Below, one piece after another: positions 54,136 through 61,926 of a stretch of 64,000 nt of DNA. Below the pieces are notes generated by a model. That model did no database searches. It was given only the letters and a program-made list of their open reading frames with translations, and had not been told where the DNA came from. The stretch comes from Obelidium mucronatum (taxonomy: Eukaryota; Chytridiomycota; Chytridiomycetes; Chytridiales; Chytriomycetaceae): positions 124,001 through 188,000 of the forward strand of contig JAIVFH010000043.1 in the NCBI GenBank assembly GCA_025765595.1. The letters are read 5' to 3'. Position numbers and translations under genes: made by a program. The stretch's first letter is position 1. The number at the start of each line of letters is the position of its first letter.

Positions 54136-54957
54136 ATGGCCTACGCACTTCAAAACTCACCGATTGCTCAATCTCTGGCCTCTGCCACCTTATCATCCTT
54201 CTACTTTACCCCGAATCTACCTGCACTCAGTGTTGCAGCAAATGGCACAACCAATTCCAAATTCCACACTATTCCACAAGCTATAGCCGCCATCAAGCGG
54301 GGCGAGTTTGTGATTGTCGTTGACAATGAAGATCGAGAGAATGAGGGAGACTTTATTATTGCAGCTGAAGACTGTACGCCAGAAAAGATGGCTTTCATGA
54401 TTCGATATTCCAGGTAAAGACCAACCTTCAACTTCAACAACCAAACACCACCAACTGGTAGCATCAAGTTAATATCTCTTTTTTATCTTGAAATATCCAG
54501 TGGGGTAATTTGCGTGCCAATGAAGGGCGACAGGCTGGATGCCCTCAAACTACCGCTAATGGTTGAAAACAACGAAGACTCTCTAAAAACCGCCTACACG
54601 ATCAGCGTAGATTATAAGCACGGAACAACCACCGGAATCTCATCACATGATCGCTCAAAAACACTTATTCAACTTGCCAACCCGAACTCCAAGCCGGAAG
54701 ACTTTTCACGGCCTGGACATATTTTCCCGCTTCGTGCTCATGAAAATGGTGTGCTGTCTCGGGTGGGGCACACTGAAGCGAGTATTGATTTGTGTGTGTT
54801 GGCTGGGAAGCAGCCGTGTGCTGGGATAAGTGAAATTGTGTTGGATGAGGGGGGAATGGCACGGCGTGATGATTTATTGGAGATGGGGAAAAAGTGGGGG
54901 CTTTGTGTTGTCACTATTGATGCATTGGTCAAATATCGAGTTGAGAACAACCTGTAA
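54136..54957 (+). CDS. RIB3: 3,4-dihydroxy-2-butanone 4-phosphate synthase
   Basis: Exons 54136-54413 and 54501-54957 (87-nt GT-AG intron) joining MIRYS to [13 protein letters not shown]. Key motifs are [14 protein letters not shown] (acidic metal/substrate loop), [13 protein letters not shown], the [15 protein letters not shown] catalytic segment and the [20 protein letters not shown] block with its His, followed by HTEA. The enzyme converts ribulose 5-phosphate to DHBP plus formate in riboflavin synthesis. The stand-alone form without a GTP cyclohydrolase II domain is normal for fungi. The N-terminal 35 residues are Ser/Ala-rich and less conserved. Confidence 0.95.
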
Positions 54958-55128
54958 TCCAAGTTGTTAGAAATCATGGGGGATTGTTTTTTTTTTTTTT
55001 GGCCTGGCCCACTGATAATAATAAATCCGGCCGTGTGTGATAGAGGAATATTTTGATTATAAATGGTGCTCGTGAAATAGCTTGGTAGGTGGACATGAGG
55101 TTAAGTGTATTGGTTGACTTTGGGGAAG

Positions 55129-55407
55129 CTACTTCGAGCGTAAACTCTCAAGCAATCGTTTCGCTGTGTCATGCCCTAAACTAAGCCCTTGCGAGAGACC
55201 CTCAGCAAAGCCGGCATTGTATCCAGCATCGAACCCTTCCTGCATGCTCTTCTCCTTGCCCTCACCCAGCCCTTCTCGGTATCCGTTTGTGCCATGAATA
55301 CGCTGCAGAGCCAAGAACTCTCTTTCTTGAGCAGAACTGTCGGGTTCTTTCACTGAAGTTTCTGTCGGTCGGAAATCGCTGTCATCTTCCAACCAATCAT
55401 CATCCAT
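55129..55407 (-). CDS. YAE1: Yae1-type Fe-S assembly adaptor
   Basis: Intronless 92-aa frame starting MDDDWLEDDSDF, which matches the acidic, Trp-containing start of Yae1. The deca-GX3 repeat is clear: GYREGLGEGKEKSMQEGFDA, then GYNAGFAEGLSQGLSLG. In yeast, Yae1 with Lto1 recruits the cytosolic Fe-S targeting complex to the ABC protein Rli1/ABCE1 (family knowledge). Head-to-head with the GT8 gene, with only 54 bp between start codons. Confidence 0.85.
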   Translation of the reverse strand: MDDDWLEDDSDFRPTETSVKEPDSSAQEREFLALQRIHGTNGYREGLGEGKEKSMQEGFDAGYNAGFAEGLSQGLSLGHDTAKRLLESLRSK

Positions 55408-55414
55408 CTTTTTT

Positions 55415-55452
55415 GTTTCAAGTTTGTTTCAAAACAGAAACAAACTTGAAAC
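55415..55452. promoter_or_regulatory. Perfect 16-bp inverted repeat in the YAE1/GT8 divergent promoter
   Basis: GTTTCAAGTTTGTTTC (55415-55430), spacer AAAACA, then its exact reverse complement GAAACAAACTTGAAAC (55437-55452). It fills most of the 54-bp gap between the two start codons. Confidence 0.9.
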
Positions 55453-55461
55453 CACCACAAA

Positions 55462-56661
55462 ATGCGTACATCGCCGCTAGTGAAAGCCGTCGCCGGTGTC
55501 TGCATGGTATTGCTCCTCATGCTCAGCGTACGACTGTACCTGCCGCAGACTGGACCTCCCAGAGCCTCAAATGTAGAGACAATCAAAACCAAAGAAGAAG
55601 TGCCAACATTCCTATGCCGCAACCACTCAGCAAACCCAATCAACAGCGCACTGAAACCAATTCACCTCGGATGGATCGCCGAAAAAGCACCCTCACGGTA
55701 CGCTGAAATGGCCGTGTTGCTCACCTCAATTCTCGAATCTCGAACATGTCCCATCAACCTACATTTTGCTGTGGATGTATCAAGCCAAGCCACGATTCAA
55801 GGATTCCTGGGAGACTTGATATCCCGAAAGGACCTGCATTTAAAAGTACATTTCCACTCGATTGACCGCGTCCAGCAGACTCTGAAGGATTTGGAAACAA
55901 GTTTTAGTAGTCGATGGGCTCTTTACAAGACTTCGCCTGAGTTGGTGTTCCCCAGCGAACTGGATGATATATTGCTCTTGGACTCTGATATGATGGTGTT
56001 GACTGATGTATGCCCTGCATATTATCGCCTGCAAAAGGACGTTGCAAACACGTGTGCCCTTATTGCCCCCGAATATGAACAGTGGTCTGCATATGCGCCC
56101 AACAATCAGCATGCAATGCTTGCTGCTCCATTGAAACCCGAACACGAACACTATGATCCCAACGTCAAAATGTACGGTATGAACAGCGGAACAATCATGA
56201 GCAACTTGGCAATGATGCGCAAAGTCAACTGGACTGATACGTGGATGACATTGGTCCACCAAAGCCCGTGGTCAACATACCCCAACCTCCTTGAATTTGG
56301 GGATCAAAATGTCTTGAATCTGGTGGCCAAGATTTATCCGAACCTTGTATCGTCCATGTCGTTTGATTACAACTACTTGGCTCATATTGCAAAGTTTGGA
56401 GTTTCACTCAAGACTCACGTTGATGATGTTGTGATTGTGCATGGATCAAGTGGACACTTTCGGAACAGCGATCTCGATTTCGTTAAGCATGTGTGGTGGC
56501 GTTTCATGCCTAATGTAACTGGACGGGAGACCTTGATGCAATATCATGGCAGCCATAGACCAGAGTATCTGCGAGGATTCGCAGCTGCTCGGCAAACTTG
56601 CTACAATGAGCGTGTGAACATTCGAGATTTTATCAAGACAAGTACCGAGTATAAATTCTAA
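55462..56661 (+). CDS. Type II membrane glycosyltransferase, GT8-like
   Basis: Intronless, 399 aa from MRTSPLVKAVAGVCMVLLLM, a signal anchor typical of Golgi type II enzymes. HLGWIAEKAPSRYAEMAVLL begins the Rossmann-like domain. The DxD-type metal/nucleotide-sugar motif is DDILLLDSDMMVLTD, the acceptor-side motif is MYGMNSGTIMSNLAMMRKVN, and EFGDQNVLN follows. The C-terminal VVIVHGSSGHFRNSD supplies the usual metal-binding His region. It resembles the xylosyl-/glucosyltransferases of GT8 and the LARGE N-terminal domain. The sugar and acceptor are unknown. Confidence 0.8.
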   Translation: MRTSPLVKAVAGVCMVLLLMLSVRLYLPQTGPPRASNVETIKTKEEVPTFLCRNHSANPINSALKPIHLGWIAEKAPSRYAEMAVLLTSILESRTCPINLHFAVDVSSQATIQGFLGDLISRKDLHLKVHFHSIDRVQQTLKDLETSFSSRWALYKTSPELVFPSELDDILLLDSDMMVLTDVCPAYYRLQKDVANTCALIAPEYEQWSAYAPNNQHAMLAAPLKPEHEHYDPNVKMYGMNSGTIMSNLAMMRKVNWTDTWMTLVHQSPWSTYPNLLEFGDQNVLNLVAKIYPNLVSSMSFDYNYLAHIAKFGVSLKTHVDDVVIVHGSSGHFRNSDLDFVKHVWWRFMPNVTGRETLMQYHGSHRPEYLRGFAAARQTCYNERVNIRDFIKTSTEYKF

Positions 56662-56792
56662 GAAAATTTCCAGTAAATTTCAAGCCATTTGTTTCAATAA
56701 TAAGACCCCGCCCTCTCCCCCCCAACACGATTTTTTTTATATACACATCCTTTTTATTGTTCTCTTTTCGCTGAAATATATCTCCTCAACTT

Positions 56793-57027
56793 CGTGTGTT
56801 CTCTAGTACTGGTGATTTGGAACACAATGTGTTTATTTAATAAAACTCTTAACCATGATGAATATAAAGTAAATATGTTGAAGCACACACCTGGTGATTT
56901 GGAACACAATGTGTTATCTATCCCAATTCACCAAGATTTCTGTTTTGTCCCGGTTTTCCGAAATGTTCCGAAACGCGCCGAGAGGGCATTTTCACTGTGC
57001 CGCTTCCAGAACTCGTGGAAGTCCACG
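56793..57027 (-). repeat. Copia-2 3' LTR (overlaps the end of pol)
   Basis: 235 bp. The pol stop codon (56928-56930) lies about 100 nt inside this LTR, so the LTR encodes the last ~33 residues of Pol. AACTT flanks it. Confidence 0.95.
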
Positions 57028-60000
57028 CTCCCCTTGAACAAGCCCATCTCGCGCGTGAAATCTCCGTGCTTACTCTTGCCCAGACCCTTTGTCATCACGT
57101 CCGCCACATTTCTTGACGTGTGAATCTTCCGCACTTCAATGACTCCCCTCTTCACCATGCATCTTAACATCATATACTTCGTGTCCATGTGTTTCGTTTT
57201 GTGCCTGTCCGCCCCTTCCTGTGTATTTCTCACAGCTCCAGCGTTATCACAATGCAGCACCGTTGGGTTTGGTTGTGGAAATCCCAGCCATTCCATCACA
57301 TTTCTACCCCATTCCGCAATTTTGCCGCCGCTTGCGAGTGCCAGGGTTTCCGATGCGACCGTAGAGTCTGTCACGATATCTTGACTCTTGGATACTGGAG
57401 CTATGGCTGCTCCAGCCAGCATCATCACTAAACCTGTTGTCGATTTCCTCGTGACCTTGTTCCCGGCTAGGTTCGCATCACTGAACACTTCCAGAATCAT
57501 GTCCGTGTCAGCTTTGAAGTAGAGTTTTGTTGTGTTGGAGCCGTTTAAGTACTGTAGCAGATGCTGAGCTGCCGCCCAGTGGGTTTTGTTGGGGTTATTG
57601 GCGTAGGAGCACATTCGGCCTAGAGTTTCGATGATGTCACCCCTTGTGAGACATGCGAATCGTAGCAGTCCTAGTAATCTCATCCATCTCCCCTCGAAGA
57701 ACGCTATGTCCTCATTTGGGGTTGGTTGGTCTGTGTCGAAGGTGTCTTCTAATTTTGGGTTCCATGGAGTCGATCTTGAAATCGGCTTGTTTCCAGAAAA
57801 ATATTTTTCTTCCAAGAATTCGTCGATGATGCTTTGAATGTAGACTATCTGGTCCATGGTAGAGTATCCCTTGTGGTATTCACAGTTGATTCCAGCCCAC
57901 ATTCCAATTCCCTCTTGCCACTTCACTTCGACCTTAGTAGCTAACCACTTCCAGAATTCTAGGGTGTCTTCCTGAAATTGGCAGCCAAGCTTCCCGTCGT
58001 CTGAGTGCCATAAAGTGTACATGATTCCTCCTGACTTCTTCGAGGTGGCTTTGAAGAGGCATGGCGCGCCGGGGCATTCTTCAAAACCGTATTCTGCGAG
58101 GAATTCGTTTCTCAGACACTCCCAGAGGTAAGCCCCCTGCTTGAGGCCGTAAATTCCTTTTAAGGCTAACAACACTTTTCCTTTGTCCTCTTCTCCTAGT
58201 TGCATTCCTTGCGGGATTCTGATGTGGATTACTTTGTCGATGTCCGAGTTGTGGTAAGCACCTTTTACATCCCCTTTCGACATGTGGAGACCGAGATGCG
58301 TGCAAATTGCTTGGAATATTTTTGCTGATTCGTGGTATGGAGTTGATGCAAATACCTTGTCGTATTCGCTGGAGAGTTGTTTTGAACCGTTGATGACCAA
58401 TCGCGCCTTTTTCTTCTTTGCTCCCGTGCTTTCGTCCACCTTGATTTTTAATACCCAAATTGTGTTCAATAGGTGCTGTCCTGCTTCGGCTTCGACAAGT
58501 TTCCAAGACGCCTTTTCTGTAAACTGGTCCAGTTCCTCATTGATAGCCTCCACCCATTCTTTGTCTTTCAAGGCTTCTTTGATGTTCTTTGGACCGTCAA
58601 TGGTTCCAAATGCGAGGCCTCTTTTTAGAGCAATGAACGCTAGGAATGTTGGTTCGTGAATCATGTACCCAGTCTCGTCGTCAAGTCGCGCAAGTCCGGC
58701 AAATAGAGCGAGTCTATTTGGTGGTTTTGACTCTCGGGGAGACCGTCTCGGTGGGGTTTGCGGAGTTGATGGCGGAGATGGTGTGCTGCTGGAGTCGAGG
58801 GGTGGTGGAGATGTTATGCTTGGTGAGTCGCTGCAAATGGAGGATGTCTCTGACATGTCGTCGTCTTGAGGCTCGTAGTTGGAGCTGGAGTCTTCCTGGT
58901 AAGTTTCCATGCCTGTTGCTTGGATATCCATCCCGTTGTCCTGGATAATACTTTCCAGCTCCTCCACACTTTTCTCGATTTCCATCTCGTCATGTCCCTC
59001 TTCATTCTTTCTCTCTTTTTTCACGCTCTCTTTTGCGTTGACAAAGTCTTCGTCTTCATCCCATCCTTCTTTGTCGTGGTGATTGTTGTATTGTGTTAAC
59101 TGAATTTTATCCATAGATGTCTTCGGGTTGTCGACGTCGAATTGGTTCTCAACGAAAAAGACGTCTCTGCTGATTATGGTGCTGTTGTCTTCGAATAGGA
59201 TTCTGTATCCGCGCTGCGTGTTTGTTTGTCCGTCAGGATAGGCGTAGGAGATGAAGCGTCCTCTCCTTGCTCTATCTTGGGTCTTTCCGCCTCCTGGAAT
59301 GAAAGGGTATGCCAAGCATCCAGGAACTCGGAGATCTGATACAGTTGGCTTGCGCTTGAAGGTCATTTCGTAGGGGGTGAGTGCCATTGAAGAATGTTTT
59401 GATCTGTTCCACACGTGACATTTGCATTCCAGGAGATCCGGCCACAAGTCCCTTGGCATTTTTGTTTCAGATAGAGTTGCCCTGACTCCGTCCATTGCTG
59501 TTCGGAACCATCCATCGATTTCCCCGTGTTGGTTGTGTGCGCCAGTGGAAGTTGTTATGAGCCGAATTCCTGCTTCGTGGCATGCGTCTTTCAACGTGGA
59601 TCCCGTGAAGTTGCTGCCCTGGTCAGAGTATATTTCCTGCAGTTTTTCGCCGGTAGTTCTTTCTAACATATCCTTTACCCATAGGATGATGCTGCTGGCT
59701 TCCTCCATTTTCATGGAATACAGTTTGAACATCAGTCTCAGTTGAGTCCTGTGGACGTTCACTCCTAGATAGCCGATGACCCCGCCTCTCCCTAGTCTTG
59801 TCATACCGTCTTCTCCTCTTCCAGGGAAGCCCACGTCCATGGATATTTGAGAGAGTATGTTTCCGTCTCTTGGTTTCCTTTTGTTGTATGGTTGCTGATG
59901 ACTTTTTCCTAGGACGCAGTCTTCGCAGAAGAAATCTTTGATTGTCTTTGGACCGTCAATTTTGAGTCCGTGAACCACTTTTGAAGTTTCTATTATTTGG

Positions 60001-61637
60001 TCTGGAGACGCGTGCATGAATCTTGAGTGCCACAGTTGGATGCTCTTCTCGCTGGGTATTCCTTTTCCGATGAAGGCTTTTGCCAGTAGTGCTTGGTCCG
60101 CAGGTATGGTGTTGATTTTCCACGTTCCGTCTTCTTCGTCTACACTTTTCAGTACTTTGTGTGGACCTGACAAATCCAGGCGGCCAATTGCTACCTTCTT
60201 GTCCACATGGTTGAACCAGACATCGTAGCCCTTTTTTAGTAGGTCGATGACTGCGATGAGGGTTGCTGGTGCTTCGGGAACAAGCTGGATTTGGTCTACC
60301 TCGAATTCTCCGAAGTTAATTGATCCTTGGATTCCGGCACTCTGGATGTTATTGCCTGATGCCGTTTCGTACGCTATTGTTGGTCCAGCGAGCATGTTGG
60401 ACAGTTGGTTTATATCACCCGTCATGGATTTACTGCATGCTGAGTCAATGTAAGCTGGGGACTTGCTTTCGGAGACTGGAGCAGAGATGTAAGCGGACAT
60501 CGTGGCTTTCACCACCTTTATTTCGGCCCCATTCAACACCTTCCCATCCTTTTCCTTCACTAACTTTTCGACATCCAGGCTTGTGAACGGCTTCTCCAAT
60601 ACGATTATGGCGTATGTACCACCTGATTTCTTGGATACTGCTACGAAGGAATCTTCAGCCAGTTTTGTTGGTTTGAAGAATTCGGCGACTTGTTGAATTG
60701 ACGTCCCGCCAGCCAATTTTGTCATCACAAGTTGAGCTGGTTTTCTGTCTGATGGGACTGGTCGCGGTTGTCGAGGTTTGTCGTTTCCTTCGAGTCTGGC
60801 TGCCATTGCTTTTACTAACTCCATCATTACCGCCATGTTGGGGTCGGTTTGTTGGGTCGCCGCGGCTGCTATGGCTTGGACTGGTTGCGCGAGTTTTTCC
60901 TCTTCCCTGGCAGCGATAACCGACAGAACACTTGCGAAGGCCTTGTAGTCGTCTGGAGGACATCCGGTGAGTTGAGTTCTCATGTTGTCCCTTTGTCCAT
61001 GGTCTTCAATGCCGTAAACTAGGGTGTAACCGCATTCCTTGTTCCAACTTTCATCATCGGGTTGGCCTAGTTCTTGTGCCTTGAGCTTCAGAAGGTTGAA
61101 TCTGGTGAACCATTGGTACTTGGATTCGTGAGAGTGTTTCTTGGCTGTGGAAACGTCTCTTCTCGCCTTGGAGAGAGCTTGGCCAGGGTTGAATGCTATG
61201 GTAGCTGCAAGAGCATCGAATCTTGCTTTGATTGACCCAGTGGCGGAGTTGTAGGAAGCAAGCAGCGTGGCATCAAGGTGAGGAGTGACAATTTCGTTTA
61301 TCTTTGACGACACTTCATTCCAGGTGGAGAATGCTTCGAAGTATTTGTCTTCATTGAAACTGTTGTCGGCGTTGAAAATTGGGTCATCTTCCGAAGGCTC
61401 AGGGATTTCATAAACAATGAAGTCTGAGTAAAGACGGACTGTCTTTGTGGATTGAAACTCTGCTCCGCTGTTGTCGAAGGAGATAATTGTTGGTTTGTAG
61501 TAGTATGCTTTTTCAAGCTTGTTCTTGTTAACTGCTGATCTCACGCTTGCAAGCCAGGAGATTGAATGGTGGCTCTTGTTCTGGGTTGTGAGTGGCTCGA
61601 AACTCTGCCCTCTCTTGAGGGTGTATGTCGTGGCCAT
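56928..61637 (-). CDS. Copia-2 Gag-Pol polyprotein (1569 aa)
   Basis: Starts MATTYTLKRGQSFEPLTTQN, 54 nt after the 5' LTR. The Gag-like N-terminal part (to about residue 300) has no CCHC knuckle. Protease motif AYIDSACSKSMTGD has D-S-A where D-S/T-G is usual. Integrase: WHSRFMHAS...CEDCVLGK zinc region, then D (ISMDVGFPG), D (IYSDQGSNF) and E (HGEIDGWF). RT: KARLVINGSKQ, SKGDVKGAYHNSD, GIYGLKQGAYLW and the catalytic box LWHSDDGKL (H-S-D-D in place of Y-V-D-D). RNase H: VFSDANLAGNK, ASETLAL and KTKHMDTKY. All essential acidic residues are present and no stop or shift is seen. Confidence 0.93.
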   Translation of the reverse strand: MATTYTLKRGQSFEPLTTQNKSHHSISWLASVRSAVNKNKLEKAYYYKPTIISFDNSGAEFQSTKTVRLYSDFIVYEIPEPSEDDPIFNADNSFNEDKYFEAFSTWNEVSSKINEIVTPHLDATLLASYNSATGSIKARFDALAATIAFNPGQALSKARRDVSTAKKHSHESKYQWFTRFNLLKLKAQELGQPDDESWNKECGYTLVYGIEDHGQRDNMRTQLTGCPPDDYKAFASVLSVIAAREEEKLAQPVQAIAAAATQQTDPNMAVMMELVKAMAARLEGNDKPRQPRPVPSDRKPAQLVMTKLAGGTSIQQVAEFFKPTKLAEDSFVAVSKKSGGTYAIIVLEKPFTSLDVEKLVKEKDGKVLNGAEIKVVKATMSAYISAPVSESKSPAYIDSACSKSMTGDINQLSNMLAGPTIAYETASGNNIQSAGIQGSINFGEFEVDQIQLVPEAPATLIAVIDLLKKGYDVWFNHVDKKVAIGRLDLSGPHKVLKSVDEEDGTWKINTIPADQALLAKAFIGKGIPSEKSIQLWHSRFMHASPDQIIETSKVVHGLKIDGPKTIKDFFCEDCVLGKSHQQPYNKRKPRDGNILSQISMDVGFPGRGEDGMTRLGRGGVIGYLGVNVHRTQLRLMFKLYSMKMEEASSIILWVKDMLERTTGEKLQEIYSDQGSNFTGSTLKDACHEAGIRLITTSTGAHNQHGEIDGWFRTAMDGVRATLSETKMPRDLWPDLLECKCHVWNRSKHSSMALTPYEMTFKRKPTVSDLRVPGCLAYPFIPGGGKTQDRARRGRFISYAYPDGQTNTQRGYRILFEDNSTIISRDVFFVENQFDVDNPKTSMDKIQLTQYNNHHDKEGWDEDEDFVNAKESVKKERKNEEGHDEMEIEKSVEELESIIQDNGMDIQATGMETYQEDSSSNYEPQDDDMSETSSICSDSPSITSPPPLDSSSTPSPPSTPQTPPRRSPRESKPPNRLALFAGLARLDDETGYMIHEPTFLAFIALKRGLAFGTIDGPKNIKEALKDKEWVEAINEELDQFTEKASWKLVEAEAGQHLLNTIWVLKIKVDESTGAKKKKARLVINGSKQLSSEYDKVFASTPYHESAKIFQAICTHLGLHMSKGDVKGAYHNSDIDKVIHIRIPQGMQLGEEDKGKVLLALKGIYGLKQGAYLWECLRNEFLAEYGFEECPGAPCLFKATSKKSGGIMYTLWHSDDGKLGCQFQEDTLEFWKWLATKVEVKWQEGIGMWAGINCEYHKGYSTMDQIVYIQSIIDEFLEEKYFSGNKPISRSTPWNPKLEDTFDTDQPTPNEDIAFFEGRWMRLLGLLRFACLTRGDIIETLGRMCSYANNPNKTHWAAAQHLLQYLNGSNTTKLYFKADTDMILEVFSDANLAGNKVTRKSTTGLVMMLAGAAIAPVSKSQDIVTDSTVASETLALASGGKIAEWGRNVMEWLGFPQPNPTVLHCDNAGAVRNTQEGADRHKTKHMDTKYMMLRCMVKRGVIEVRKIHTSRNVADVMTKGLGKSKHGDFTREMGLFKGSVDFHEFWKRHSENALSARFGTFRKTGTKQKSW

Positions 61638-61691
61638 AGTTTTCTCTTTTCGTTTTTCTTGTAGCTCAATGGAGGGTTAAGACTCCTAATC

Positions 61692-61926
61692 CGTGTGTTC
61701 TCTAGTACTGGTGATTTGGAACACAATGTGTTTATTTAATAAAACTCTTAACCATGATGAATATAAAGTAAATATGTTGAAGCACACACCTGGTGATTTG
61801 GAACACAATGTGTTATCTATCCCAATTCACCAAGATTTCTGTTTTGTCCCGGTTTTCCGAAATGTTCCGAAACGCGCCGAGAGGGCATTTTCACTGTGCC
61901 GCTTCCAGAACTCGTGGAAGTCCACG
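61692..61926 (-). repeat. Copia-2 5' LTR
   Basis: 235 bp, identical by eye to 56793-57027. Followed outside by TSD AACTT and the ankyrin/ZZ gene exon. Confidence 0.95.

Larger units (their letters stand above)
56793..61926 (-). mobile_element. Ty1/copia LTR retrotransposon 2, intact
   Basis: 5134 bp with two 235-bp LTRs that appear identical (56793-57027, 61692-61926), termini CGTG...CACG, and target duplication AACTT at 56788-56792 and 61927-61931. It reads on minus with a single 1569-aa ORF. Identical LTRs, intact ORF and intact TSD suggest a recent and possibly active copy. It is unrelated in detail to copia-1. It is inserted in the last exon of the ankyrin/ZZ gene. Confidence 0.95.
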
